A DNA stretch of 43,924 nucleotides from Chloroflexi bacterium TSY (GCA_019217005.1 JAHBNG010000127.1:1-43924), one strand, 5' to 3'; shown: positions 8,180-18,479, numbered from the stretch's first letter. Notes: generated by a model not told the origin, from the letters alone. A program made the numbers and translations.

Positions 8180-11029
8180 GTGATTCGTGCCCAAGGTTGG
8201 GCCATCCTGGTCTTGACAATGAGGCGGCTCACTGCGCAGTTCGATCTCACCCTAACCAGCTTGTTGGGCATGGCGAGTGTAGCCATCCTGGTCATGAGCA
8301 TCCCCATCTATGTTGATGCTGTTTATAATGAGTTGTTACAAGCTGAACTCTCCGGTCCATTGGCTCGAGAGCACGCACCGTTTACCTTGCTCTTTCACCG
8401 CGTCGGTCATGAAGCATGGCCACTCTCGTGGCAAGATATCCAGGATCTTGATGGCTATCTAACAGGGCCAGCTCTTTCCACGCAAAATCTGCCACAACAA
8501 ATAGGAGTACGACTCTTTAAGAGCGACCGCTTCGGACTCTTTGCTCAAAATACAACGGATTACGAAAGTCTGGCCGCCCGGCTTGCCAATGTCCAGTTTG
8601 GTTGGATCAGCGATCTGGCGCAGCACATCGACGTGATCGAGGGACATCTCCCTGAACCGGGCGAGGCAGCGTACATTGACGTCTTGGTTGCAGAAGCGAT
8701 TGTCTTACAAACAGGCGTGCAGGTAGGCGAGATCTACACGGCATTCTCACCAGGTATCGGTCAACCCACCCAAATCCCCGTGCGTATCACCGGGGTCTGG
8801 CGGCCCAAAGATCCATACGAGCTGTTTTGGTTTCGCGAACCAGCTAACTTTGACGATGTCCTGTTTGTTCCAGAAGCTACCTTTGCCGGCGCATTACAGG
8901 GCCTGACTGGTGGAGCGCTGCGAGAAGCGCTCTGGTATTTTGTGGTTGATAGCGCTACAATGCGCGTCAGCACGGCATCTCGCTTGATCGATGATATCCG
9001 CCAACTCGAACAGACAGCAATTACTCTGTTGCCCAACACGTTTGTTACATCCCCCATCGATCTGCTCTATCGGTTTCAGGTATCGGCCCGCGCCCTCTCG
9101 ATACAGTTATTTATCTTTAGCATTCCAATTTTTGGGTTGAATCTTGTCTTCATTGGTCTGATCACCGGAATGTCTATACAAAGGCGCCAAGGAGAGATTG
9201 CCGTGATGCGCAGCCGGGGTGCCACCCGGCGTCAAGTGGTGGGGATGGCATCTTTGGAAGGTCTCGTGCTTGCCATATGTGCCCTGGTTCTGGCTCTACC
9301 TGGTAGCTTGGTGGCGGCGCGTCTGGCGATGCAAAGTCACTCGTTCCTCGACATCCGGCTGGCCGACACCGTGCCCCTAATTGCGTTGAATCAACAGGCT
9401 CTTTGGGCGGGAGCAGCAGCATTGGCCTGCGGCATCATCACCTATACGGTCATGACGATCGATGCCGCCCGCCATACCATCGTGACGTTTGGCTGGGATC
9501 GAGCACGCCAGATGCGCGCCCCCCTCTGGATGCGGGCAGGATTGGATCTGTTGCTCTTAATTCCGGCAGCATATGGTGTCTATTTGCTGGAGCAGCAAGG
9601 CTCGCTCCTTGCACCCGAGTCCAGCAGCGTAACTCAAAACCCATTCGAAAACCCGTTGCTTTTCCTGGTCCCCTTCCTCATGGTGACTGCCCTAACTCTC
9701 CTGCTGATCCGCTTGTTGCCGCCAATCCTCGCAATCCTCGCGCGCCTCGTGGCAGCGTCTTCTAGCATCAGTTTGCTCTTTGCTATTCGCCATCTTGCCC
9801 GCACATCCGGCCATTATGCAACACCAATGGCGCTGCTGACGATCACCTTGAGCCTTGCTGTTTTCCTGTCGGCCACCACCCAAACCTTTGGTGAACATTT
9901 GACCGTCCAGGTTCTTTATCAAGCAGGCGCCGATCTAGTCTTGTTGCCAGAAATAGATACCGGTGAATCGGAAGATGATCTTGGTCCGACTTCTACTGTG
10001 GATGATTCGATTGCCAAAGTTCCGGATTGGTACTATGTACCCATGAATGATTATCTCAAAGTGCCTGGAATCGAACAGATCTCTCGGATTGGTCGCTTCC
10101 CCGCCATGGCGCGTCAAACACACAATGCCGAGGGGACCCTTTTGGGGGTCGACCGCATTGCCTTGGCCCATGTTGCCTTCTGGAAATCGGACTTTGCCGA
10201 CCGCAGTCTTGGCGCGTTGATGAACGAATTGGCTCAGTCTCCAAACGGGGTTTTGTTGCCCAGTGATTTCATGGAGCAGAATGCTTTGTCTGTTGGAGAT
10301 CCCCTGGTTATTGTGACCGATGTTTATGGGTATGGTGCCACACTCAATCTACAGGTGGTTGGTCGTTTTGACCTTTTTCCAACCTGGAATCCGCGCTGGG
10401 GGCCCCTCTTCGTTCTCAACTTACCCTACCTTTTTGAACAGATCGGTCTGGAAGTCCCCACGATTCTTTGGGTGAAGACAAATCCAGCGGCAAATTTAGA
10501 TGTCATTCAGAGGCAGTTGGGTGAGTTGAACCCATATATTAGCATCCGACGTCCATTCTTTGCGAATATATCAGCCGAACGAGAACAACCAGAGAGGCAA
10601 GGTCTGCTGGGATTACTGTCGGTTGGGATTGTTTTCTCCGCTCTATTGGCGACCGTAGGCTTCCTGATGTATGTAATCTATTCAATCTCGCGGCGCTCAG
10701 TCGAACTGGGCATCTTGCGCTCAATCGGGCTGTCAGCGTGGCAGCTTATCGGATATTTAAGTTGGGAATTAGTCATTCTGGTTGCGATCAGCCTAGCAGT
10801 AGGCACGCGGTTGGGAATATTAGTCTCTCAGTTGTGGATACCTTACTTTAAGATCGGAAACAGTGACTATGCGCAACTGCTTCCCATATCGGTTCATTAT
10901 TCGTGGACCACAATCGTTCTCATGTATATACTTTTTGGATTTGCCCTGATCGCAAACTTAGCCATCCTCGCCAGGCTTGCACATCGACTTCGTCTGTTTG
11001 AGATTGTGAAAATGGGAGACATTGCATGA
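8180..11029 (+). CDS. Large FtsX/MacB-type ABC transporter permease
   Basis: This 949-residue integral membrane protein has the duplicated FtsX layout. An N-terminal membrane segment (LLGMASVAILVMSIPIYV) is followed by a large extracytoplasmic domain, three segments near residues 305-420 containing QRRQGEIAVMRSRGATRRQV, and a further segment. A second extracytoplasmic domain and a C-terminal three-segment FtsX unit with SRRSVELGILRSIGLSAWQL complete it. The two 'E(I/L)xxxRSxG' coupling loops are where an ABC ATPase would dock. No ATPase gene is present here, so it must be supplied in trans. GTG at 8180 follows AAAGGGGG; an ATG at 8219 is an alternative. The stop overlaps the sulfatase start (ATGA), which implies translational coupling. 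Confidence 0.88.
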   Translation: MIRAQGWAILVLTMRRLTAQFDLTLTSLLGMASVAILVMSIPIYVDAVYNELLQAELSGPLAREHAPFTLLFHRVGHEAWPLSWQDIQDLDGYLTGPALSTQNLPQQIGVRLFKSDRFGLFAQNTTDYESLAARLANVQFGWISDLAQHIDVIEGHLPEPGEAAYIDVLVAEAIVLQTGVQVGEIYTAFSPGIGQPTQIPVRITGVWRPKDPYELFWFREPANFDDVLFVPEATFAGALQGLTGGALREALWYFVVDSATMRVSTASRLIDDIRQLEQTAITLLPNTFVTSPIDLLYRFQVSARALSIQLFIFSIPIFGLNLVFIGLITGMSIQRRQGEIAVMRSRGATRRQVVGMASLEGLVLAICALVLALPGSLVAARLAMQSHSFLDIRLADTVPLIALNQQALWAGAAALACGIITYTVMTIDAARHTIVTFGWDRARQMRAPLWMRAGLDLLLLIPAAYGVYLLEQQGSLLAPESSSVTQNPFENPLLFLVPFLMVTALTLLLIRLLPPILAILARLVAASSSISLLFAIRHLARTSGHYATPMALLTITLSLAVFLSATTQTFGEHLTVQVLYQAGADLVLLPEIDTGESEDDLGPTSTVDDSIAKVPDWYYVPMNDYLKVPGIEQISRIGRFPAMARQTHNAEGTLLGVDRIALAHVAFWKSDFADRSLGALMNELAQSPNGVLLPSDFMEQNALSVGDPLVIVTDVYGYGATLNLQVVGRFDLFPTWNPRWGPLFVLNLPYLFEQIGLEVPTILWVKTNPAANLDVIQRQLGELNPYISIRRPFFANISAEREQPERQGLLGLLSVGIVFSALLATVGFLMYVIYSISRRSVELGILRSIGLSAWQLIGYLSWELVILVAISLAVGTRLGILVSQLWIPYFKIGNSDYAQLLPISVHYSWTTIVLMYILFGFALIANLAILARLAHRLRLFEIVKMGDIA

Positions 11030-12369
11030 CAAACATTGTCTATATTGACTGTCACGACCTGGGCAATTGGCTCGGTTGCTATGGGCGGCAACATTTGAAT
11101 ACACCAAACCTCGATGGTCTGGCTCAAGAGGGTGCACTCTTTACGCAGATGATTGCCACGGCCCCAATTTGTATGCCCAGCCGGGCCGGTCTCTATACTG
11201 GGCGCTTACCCCATACGGTTGGCGTACATGGTCAGTTTCCGTTGAACGAGGGCACGCAGTGTATGGCCTAATGGTTTGCACACAATGGTTACGAGTCCGT
11301 TCTAATCGGAAGTTCCAAAATGCGTAACACTCCGGCTCAGTTAGGGTTCAGTACTCACATCGAAATTCCAGCGAATAGCACTTTGGAAGCTACTGCTGCT
11401 CAGTGGATTACGGAACAGACAAGTCATCGCCCAAAACCATACTTTCTCTCGATCTCGTTCGATGATGTCCATCGACCCTTTGGCAACGAATATAATCCGG
11501 CGTTGGTTGACCAGTTGATTGTGCCGCCCTATTTGCCAGACATCCCGCTGGTTTGCCGCGACTTGGCGACATTGCATCATGTGATTGAGCAATTAGATGC
11601 CAAAGTCGGGCAGATTCTTGATGCAGTAAAGATGGCAGGAAGAGAGGATGATACCCTCATTATTTTCACGACCGAACACGGACCCGCCATCGGTCGTGCC
11701 AAACATACACTCTATGATTCAGGGATTCGAACTGCACTCCTCATGAAGCACCCTCCCAAGATGGGCGCCGGTCAGGTCTACCATGAACTGCTCAGCAATG
11801 TCGATCTCCTGCCTACGCTGCTCGAGCTGGCCGGGCTCGAGACGCCGAAGGATCTACACGGTCGCAGCTTTTGTCCTCTATTGACAGGCGGTACGTATGT
11901 TGAACGTTCCGAGGTCTTTGCGCAGCACAGCTGGGGGCGGCGCGCCGGAATTTATCATTATACACCCAGCCGGGCCATTCGTACGACGCGGTACAAATAC
12001 ATTCGCAACTTCACCGATACACCGTCCTATATCGATACAGACTGGCTGGCTCGATTTGGTGAAGAACGGCAACTTCCTGAAGCGCATTATGGAGCACCAG
12101 CGTCAGAGGATGAACTCTATGATCTGGAAATTGATCCGTATGAGCGAAACAATGTAGCAACGCTGCCAGACCATTCCACAATCCGCTCCGAATTGCGTGA
12201 GCAACTCATGCTCTTTCTGTCAAAGACAAACGATCCAATTCTCGAAGGCCCCATTCCGCATCTGGAGGAACTACCCAACATACCACTATGGGAGAAGCAA
12301 CACGATGGTTCGTTTCGGCTACGCGTTTATCACATCAAAGAGAGCGGGGAAGAGCGATTCAGCCATTGA
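11026..12369 (+). pseudogene. Sulfatase with an in-frame TAA stop
   Basis: The reading frame is a ~447-residue type I sulfatase interrupted once, by TAA at 11269-11271. Before it stand the N-terminal metal ligands (YIDCHDLG, Asp8 and Asp11) and the formylglycine motif CMPSR (Cys49-Arg53) in ATAPICMPSRAGLYTGR. After it the same frame continues: WFAHNGYESVLIGSSKM, FTTEHGPAIGRAKHTLYDSG, LLPTLLELAGLETPKDLHGR and the C-terminal ELYDLEIDPYERNNVA. The usual Asp-His pair before the glycine is Glu-His here. A single-base change (for example TCA to TAA) explains the break; a sequencing error or readthrough is possible. Restart at 11320 would lack the catalytic cysteine. It overlaps the permease gene by four bases. 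Confidence 0.87.
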
Positions 12370-13093
12370 TTGACTGAATCATCACCCTGAGCGTCAATGA
12401 ACACCGGTAAGAGGATGCCCTTGGCCTTGGGGGCAAGAGCGCAAGAATGCAATGCACGGATGAAGCACCCCACCGACCATCCACCCAACTTCTTGACCGT
12501 ACGTTGCATTCGGCACGCAACCTGAATACATCGCAACAGACTGGCTGCAATTTGGGCACGGTAGCCACTTCGGCAGTAGGTGACAATCGGTGCATCTTTG
12601 GGCAATTCCTCCAGATGGCGGGGCAGCAAACCAACCGCGATATTGCTGGCACCTTTGATATGCGCTTGAGCATATTCTGTTGCGCCGCGTACATCCAGGA
12701 CGACCATGTCGTTGTGGGGCAAACGCTCAGCAAGTTCTTGCGCCGACATCTGAGGCAAGGGTTCTGTGCCTGCTGCGACCAGGTCGGGCGTCAAGTAGCC
12801 CAGGACGTTCCCAGGACGTTGTCGATGCTGATGGCCCGCAGTGCTTTCAGCGCTTCATGCATAGCGTCCACAGTTGGCGTGACGAAATAGAGCGGTTGTT
12901 CATAGCTCACAAAATCAGCATGGATGTGGGTTTCGGTGACATGGGTAATGCGCAGATCTTCTTGGGTTGCTGCATCAAGATATTGCTGACTATCGCGCCC
13001 GGGATCGACGATCAATGCTTCGCCAGTTTTGGCACAGCCTACCATGTAGGATGCTTGCGCTAAGTTTTTGTTGTAGAAGTATTTCAGGTACAT
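12330..13093 (-). pseudogene. MBL-fold/rhodanese (persulfide dioxygenase-like) gene with internal deletion and frameshift
   Basis: The start (ATG 13093, ribosome site AAGGAG) encodes [20 protein letters not shown] and then the metal motif THIHADFVS. In intact family members about 250 residues follow, holding the remaining metal ligands and a first rhodanese domain. Here the text jumps directly to [20 protein letters not shown]. At about 12791 the frame shifts, and the last rhodanese domain follows: LDVRGATEYAQAHIKGASNI and the active-site loop YCRSGYR with its Cys. Such fused proteins oxidise persulfides or move sulfane sulfur. The enzyme as encoded cannot be intact; only the final rhodanese could be independently folded. 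Its 3' end overlaps the sulfatase 3' end (convergent). Confidence 0.85.
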
Positions 13094-13562
13094 GTACGTT
13101 CTCCTTATTTCGATTGTCATCGTTCGTAAGCCAATGTAGCTCCTTATTTTATTTTGCTGATTGGCCCTGATCTCTATGGCATGTTTGTTTTCCTTTGTAT
13201 AGTGACAAGGTAAAGGCGAAACGTTCCGAAAACGTTCTGAGATCGTTCTAGGAGGAAATATGGCTATGAATTTCTTTATAGTGAGCAATCTGGGGGTTGT
13301 TGCCGAAGCATCGGGCAGCTGAGAGGGGAACGCGCTATTGTCAGCCAGAGCGGAGGTATTGATCCAGAAAAGCTCTATCCCGTGTCTGCTCTAAGAGACA
13401 TGGGACAAAGCTCTCTGAGAAATTATATTTTGGGATTAATTTCGATTCCTATTGAGACTTGATATCGCAGGGATTGCTAGCGCCGATTACTGCACGTGGT
13501 CTTTGGCAATGCCGGGAATATAAATCTGCTTGCAATGCTCTAAACAATAGTCTCGTTGTTTT
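13094..13562. other. Intergenic stretch without a recognisable gene
   Basis: The only structure seen is a short hairpin around 13377-13405 (TCCCGTGTCT with AGACATGGGA, 8-base loop). The part next to 13093 contains the leader of the MBL-rhodanese gene. I see no coding sequence, although decayed DNA is likely. Confidence 0.5.
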
Positions 13563-15206
13563 TCATGATAGATTTAAGGTTTGGGTTCTTGCCGGTGGCA
13601 GATTTTGGATACCATAGACCCGAATAAATTCATAGGACGCAGGCTGATCGGCATATGGCGGCTCAACCACAAAAGAATAAGCAATTTGTCTCTGATGGTC
13701 ACCGATAATAAAGATAAGTCGCTGATTAAATTTCCCTGCTTTCAGAAGCTGTTGTCTAGGACCAACGGCATAGATCGTATTGAGTTTCCAGGTCAGCTCT
13801 TTATATTCGTCGGGTTCGCAGTTCTCAAATAAGAAGCGGTCAATCTCCGCTCGACCAGCAACGACTTCCTGCACCAACTGGTCAAAATCGTTCAAAAAGA
13901 AGGTCTCTGTTTGGATCTTACGAGAATGCGCATGATGGATGGCCAACTCGTCTATTTTTGGTGGGAGCAACACCAATATTTTGGTGGGAGCCGGGTTCAT
14001 TACACTGCTCGACTTGACATCTGGAATTTGGGGCCGCTTGAGGTATGTATAACCTGCCGAGACCAAACCGATTGGCTCAAGTGAGCGAGATCGTTGGATA
14101 AATACAGTACTATTGGACATTCCTTTCAACTTGGGCAGAATGATTCCGTCCAACTCAACCAAAATCGTTCCGATGCCGTTTGCCCAATTATGAACAGCCG
14201 AGTCAATTTTGCCAGTAAAGAATACTCGGATGCGCGTATGACTTGGCATTGGTGGCTGTAGGAAGCCAGGAAACCCAGCGAACAGAAGCACATCCTGTTG
14301 AAAAGTCATGGCTTCAGGTATCTGAGAAACGGACTCTCTGTGTTCTTGTGGCAAACGGTCGACACTCAGTATCTTAATGGTTGTCAGATCTTCACCATTT
14401 ATGCTATCGACCGCTAATTCTGCCTCGAGTAATCGTGTTCCATCGCGGACGATCAGCTGGCGTATTGAGAGAGCCTCTTCCGTCCAAAAATCGTTTACAC
14501 CAAAGCAGTGGGATATCGTTACGCGTTCAGTAATAGAGTGAGCCGGCAGATACATCGAGCAATAACGAACACGCTTGCGACCATCTTTAAAATGGAGCGT
14601 AACCTCAATCTGCCTGGTGTTCTGAACCTCTTCCGGGATCTGTCTAACGGTCTTGAGCATCAGTCCATATCCGGCGGTGTTTTGTTTATCTGGCATGATT
14701 CCTAGATCGATAATCTGAGATGCAGTCTCATGATTCTTCGCTGATTGAGGTGCTCTTAATGCAATAGGGAGAAGACGGCTACTGATAGCACTATCCAATG
14801 GAACAAATTGATTTTGTGCTGATAGATCGAGCTTTTGCCTTTCCCAATGGACGTAGTGGTCGTTCAATTCCTGGATTTGTGGCAAATAGGTCCAAACCGT
14901 GTCAATCTTAAGCCAAGTCCTCCCACGACTTGTAAGCGTGCCAATTGCCTTGATATAGGAACCAGATGGAATCGTTACCAGTGATAGTCCATTTAGCCGT
15001 TTGGCTTCGATAGTCTGGAGAGTAAGGTATAATTGCGTGCCAGCAGGCTGCCAGACTTCGCATCGATGCTCACAGGCGAAACTATCCTTCGCAAAATGAG
15101 TTTCAATCTGAGAACTGCCCGCTACTTCAACCGGATTTCGATTCCAGTCGAACAATCCCATTTCCGGTATCAATAATTGCATTAAAATCAAACATAATGT
15201 GTACAT
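13563..15206 (-). CDS. Unrecognised 547-residue protein
   Basis: The gene starts at ATG 15206 with GGAGG 8 bases upstream. The first ~17 residues (MYTLCLILMQLLIPEMG) are hydrophobic, so they could be a short membrane or signal segment; an ATG at MGLFDWNRNPVEVAG would give a soluble protein without it. The remainder shows alternating beta-strand patterns with no catalytic motif I can name: TLQTIEAKRLNGLSLVTIPS may form an SH3- or OB-like barrel, and a middle section HFKDGRKRVRYC looks beta-rich. The composition is ordinary and the frame is open throughout, so I consider it a real gene. It has no same-strand partner; an IS110 relic lies upstream and the broken MBL-rhodanese gene downstream. Confidence 0.65.
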   Translation of the reverse strand: MYTLCLILMQLLIPEMGLFDWNRNPVEVAGSSQIETHFAKDSFACEHRCEVWQPAGTQLYLTLQTIEAKRLNGLSLVTIPSGSYIKAIGTLTSRGRTWLKIDTVWTYLPQIQELNDHYVHWERQKLDLSAQNQFVPLDSAISSRLLPIALRAPQSAKNHETASQIIDLGIMPDKQNTAGYGLMLKTVRQIPEEVQNTRQIEVTLHFKDGRKRVRYCSMYLPAHSITERVTISHCFGVNDFWTEEALSIRQLIVRDGTRLLEAELAVDSINGEDLTTIKILSVDRLPQEHRESVSQIPEAMTFQQDVLLFAGFPGFLQPPMPSHTRIRVFFTGKIDSAVHNWANGIGTILVELDGIILPKLKGMSNSTVFIQRSRSLEPIGLVSAGYTYLKRPQIPDVKSSSVMNPAPTKILVLLPPKIDELAIHHAHSRKIQTETFFLNDFDQLVQEVVAGRAEIDRFLFENCEPDEYKELTWKLNTIYAVGPRQQLLKAGKFNQRLIFIIGDHQRQIAYSFVVEPPYADQPASYEFIRVYGIQNLPPARTQTLNLS

Positions 15207-15556
15207 TATTCAGGCCTCCTGCGAATAATATCGTTCTAGTGGACCTCATTCTGTCGAATTGGCCTGCTCTTGATTGAAAATTGTAATAAAAATTAGTCAC
15301 TGACAATGATAACAACCACGCGCTCCGAACGCGCTCGCACATCGCTACGAGCGCGTGAAGAACATCGAATGCAATCTATTTAAGCGAAGTTGAAAGAATC
15401 CAACGATTGCGGTCTGCCCTGAAAAAAAGGGCAGCAAGAGAAGAGAGAGAGGGGTTAAAGGCCGCGTTGAATAAGAAGCGGGTCCAAGTTGACCCGCCAG
15501 AGTGGGTGGCGTCGTTGCCTGTGCCCAACGCAAATCAGTTGTAGTGAGCACCGTAC
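15207..15556. other. Non-coding right flank of the IS110 relic
   Basis: No gene is seen. A stable hairpin GCGGGTC/GACCCGC with a 6-base loop lies at 15478-15497. Around 15318-15355 there are GCGCTC/GAGCGC motifs. If the relic belonged to the IS1111 subgroup, its bridge RNA would be encoded on this side; I cannot define the element's end. Confidence 0.35.
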
Positions 15557-16773
15557 TTAGGCGGTCGGTGCCAAGAAAACCTTGAAGCCGAGGGACTCGA
15601 GGGTTTTGAGTGCGCCGGTTGTGCATGCTCCTTGCGTCGTTTGAGAAAGAAGTCGCCGCCGAGTTCTTCAAAGACGGCATCGGGCTTGTCGATGAGATGA
15701 TAGACGATGGTCAAGATGGAATGGGCCACGGCAATAGCTGCCCGCTTGGCTCCGCGTCGTGCCTTGAGACGGTGGAACTGTGCGGCGAGATAGGTGTCCT
15801 TGGTGCGAGAGGCGGCCCAAGCCGCTTCAACGAGGGCGGTGACTAACCATTTCTGGCCTTTCGTCGGCGACCACTCTTGCGTTTGCCCGCCGATTCGTTG
15901 TTGCCAGGACAGACACAAGCCCAGGAGGCCAGTTTCTTAGCTGAGGGCCAGCTTTCGACCGAGGGACCGATCTCCGCCAGAATTATCTCGGCGACGACTC
16001 GCCCCACACCATGGCATCGCGTGCGATGAGGTCAGCATGCAGCATGAGCCATGAGGACCCCAATCTGTTGATTGAGGGCATCAATGCGTACATTCAGGTG
16101 ATCGAGATGATGCAGAACTTCTTGCAGCATAAAACGATGATGAGGACGGACCAGTCCCGTCAACGCATCAACCAACTGGGGAATCTTGGCCCGCAGCCGC
16201 TTTTGTGCCAAGTCAGCCATGGCTTCTGGGTCCATCTCATCTGCAATCAGGGCCTCGATCATCTGGCGTGCCGATACACCTTGGATGCTCGTGACCACCG
16301 ATCCCAACTTGACGTTGGCATCTTCCAACACCTTATGCAGGCGATTGACTGCCGCACTCTTCTTGCAAGAGACGCGTCCGATAGCGCGTCAGGTCTCGCA
16401 AGTCCCTTTGCTCCACATCTGGAATGAAACTGCGCTCCAGCAGTCCATAACTCATCAGTTTCGTGATCCAGGCCGCATCGCTCTCATCCGTCTTGCGACC
16501 AGGCACCTGTGCCAGATGGCGGGCATTCACAATCCAGACCTCAAAATGCTCATGCAACACATTGTAGATCGGTTTCCAATACACTCCGTACTCTCCATCG
16601 CCACATGCGTGATCCCATACGACGACAGCCACGACCTCAACCCTCCAACTCGACCGTCGTTGTCCCAAATCGCTTGCGCACCTGCTCCATCCTCCTGATT
16701 CATCTACCACACACGCCACTACCATCCGCTTGTGAACATCCAGGCCGCTGCACTTCGGAAACATCACTTCCAT
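15557..16773 (-). pseudogene. IS110-family transposase, multiply frameshifted
   Basis: Fragments in different frames read in order as an IS110 DEDD recombinase. They are GLDVHKRMVVACVV (first catalytic Asp), RKTDESDAAWITKLMSYGLL, RDLTRYRTRL, IQGVSARQMIEALIADEMDP, then the transposase_20 domain with WPSAKKLASWACVCPGNNES followed by AGKRKSG (catalytic Ser region). Then come KWLVTALVEAAWAAS, FEELGGDFFLKRRKEHA and an ending LESLGFKVFLAPTA, with stop at 15557-15559. At least four frameshifts separate these pieces, so no functional enzyme can be made. The boundaries of the element are not resolved, because IS110 members lack long terminal repeats. Confidence 0.88.
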
Positions 16774-17168
16774 CTTCCTTTCCTTTCGCAGCCGCTTATG
16801 TACCGATTGTGAGCACAGTCTGCCCTGCGTGTTTCGTCCCGAGGAACGTCCACATCCCGTGGTGCGTCGGTGTACACCAATCTAGCTACTGAGCGTTCTT
16901 TACTTGACCACGGACCTTTCCCGATTTCTGTTCGGCGGCTGCCACCACACTTTAACACATTTTTCATCCCCTGTTGTGTTGGCTCACCGCATGTTTATCT
17001 ACTGATTATGACCTGATTCTGAAGTCAAAGTTGCGCCCCAAAAATAAATTGTGATACCGTTTTTCACATTTCGTTGATTTGCTCCTTTTGAATCTACGTG
17101 CTGAGCAACCTATAATTCTTGTGCCTTATCAAAATCGGTGGTATAGCACAAAAACGGAGGAAATTGGA
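16774..17168. other. Region between IS110 relic and phyH-like gene
   Basis: No coding sequence is credible. The part next to 16773 would contain the left non-coding end of the IS110 element, the place where classical IS110 members encode their bridge RNA. The part next to 17168 must hold the promoter of the dioxygenase gene. Confidence 0.35.
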
Positions 17169-17954
17169 ATGGAAGAACTGAATGGGCAGAGGTGGCAAGA
17201 TGAATCAGCGCAAGTAGTGGCGGCATTTGAGCGTGATGGTTATGTGGCACTGCGCGGCTTTCTGAGTGCAGCAGAGGTGACAGAAACTCAGAATCTGGTC
17301 ACAGATTTTATTCAAGACAGGGTACCGGAGTTGCCGCGCGAACAGGTCTTTTATGAAGAACTGGGCCAGCCTGACACCCTCAAACAGATCCAGCAACTCT
17401 TTACCCACCATTCTTACTTTAACGATCTCATGTTTGGCAGTAAATTTGAGGCGCTGGCCGAGTTACTCCTCAACGGCCCTGTCGTTGGAAAAAACATGCA
17501 ATACTTTAACAAGCCACCACAGATTGGCAAGGCCACCCCGCCCCACCAAGATGGCTATTATTTTATGCTCAAGCCCTGCGAAGCGGTCACAATGTGGCTC
17601 GCGCTGGATAAGGTCGACGAAGAGAATGGCTGTGTGCGTTATGTACGCGGCTCTCATCTGCGTGGGATGCGTCCTCACGGTCGTACCAAAACGCTCGGCT
17701 TTTCCCAAGGCGTCACCGATTATGGCACGGCTACCGATCAGGCAGATGAAGTAGCTTTCCCAGCCCAACCCGGTGATCTACTTGTACACAATGCGATGAC
17801 CATCCATCGTGCCGACGGCAACCTCAGTTCAACCCGTACGCGCCGCGCATTGGGTTTTATCTACTACTCGGAACGCGCCAAAGTAGATGAAGAAGCCCAC
17901 GCCGCGTATCAGAAAAGATTGGCGGAGGAGATGAAAGAGGCAGGAAAGATCTAA
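17169..17954 (+). CDS. Phytanoyl-CoA dioxygenase (PhyH) family protein
   Basis: PhyH enzymes are Fe(II)/2-oxoglutarate oxygenases that hydroxylate small molecules; the substrate here is unknown. The 261-residue protein has a clear facial triad: His126 and Asp128 in PPHQDGYYF, and His213 in MTIHRADGN. The Arg residues around 224-226 (TRTRRALGF) may include the one that binds 2-oxoglutarate. WLALDKVDEENGCVRYVRGS is the typical double-stranded beta-helix core. ATG 17169 follows GGAGGAAA, so I prefer it to the longer frame from 17079. The gene stands alone between an IS110 relic and a strong hairpin at 18026-18075, which may end its transcript. Confidence 0.92.
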   Translation: MEELNGQRWQDESAQVVAAFERDGYVALRGFLSAAEVTETQNLVTDFIQDRVPELPREQVFYEELGQPDTLKQIQQLFTHHSYFNDLMFGSKFEALAELLLNGPVVGKNMQYFNKPPQIGKATPPHQDGYYFMLKPCEAVTMWLALDKVDEENGCVRYVRGSHLRGMRPHGRTKTLGFSQGVTDYGTATDQADEVAFPAQPGDLLVHNAMTIHRADGNLSSTRTRRALGFIYYSERAKVDEEAHAAYQKRLAEEMKEAGKI

Positions 17955-18025
17955 GCTTCGACTCACGGTTCTTGTCATAAAGGAAGAATGATTGTCTGAG
18001 GAACTGTGTGGTTTTCAGTTGGTTT

Positions 18026-18075
18026 GTTGGATAGTTTGTTGGTTGACAAACGAGCAAACCAACAAACTATCCAAC
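18026..18075. repeat. Perfect 19-bp inverted repeat
   Basis: GTTGGATAGTTTGTTGGTT at 18026-18044 is perfectly complementary to 18057-18075 across a 12-base loop, 70 bases after the PhyH gene. There is no T-run, so it may be a Rho-independent-like end structure or a mobile palindrome rather than a classical terminator. Confidence 0.75.
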
Positions 18076-18125
18076 GTTTACCCCACAAAACCTCAAAGAA
18101 CCGGAAGAATTTTAAACATCAATTC

Positions 18126-18190
18126 GCAACCAAATGGTTGCAATTTTGCAAAATCTATGATAAACTACAAATACGCAACCATCTGGTTGC
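18126..18190 (+). promoter_or_regulatory. Candidate promoter framed by two GCAACC-N4-GGTTGC operators
   Basis: Two 16-bp palindromes, GCAACCAAATGGTTGC (18126-18141) and GCAACCATCTGGTTGC (18175-18190), have starts 49 bases apart. Between them lies a possible promoter: TTGCAA (18138-18143), 17 bases, TAAACT (18161-18166). The first operator overlaps the -35 and the second lies just past the -10, the usual placement for a repressor. The ArsR-type regulator encoded at 19157 is the natural candidate. The transcript would have a ~290-base leader before the AHSA1 gene, in which I see no gene. Confidence 0.6.
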
Positions 18191-18479
18191 GCCTGTAAAC
18201 GATAAGGCTCATCGGTGGAAAAGGCCTTTCATCCAGAACGTGTGCAAATATACGATCAAACTGTCGAATTGTCAGTGAATTGCACGCTTTCATCTGATGA
18301 GCGAATAGTAAAAAGCGGTATCCCAAATTGTGTATCAGTAAACAGCAATCGTTAGATTCTTCACTTCGTTCAAGAATGACACATTTGCGATCTACTGTAT
18401 ATAAAATTGCTTTTTCTTTGAGCAATCCAGTCGCTCTTGCACGATTTGTGGGATACCACTCAATAATAAGGAGCGCAAA

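Noticed and set aside
16509..16892. Plus-strand frames across the IS110 relic
   Set aside because: They are antisense shadows of the transposase.
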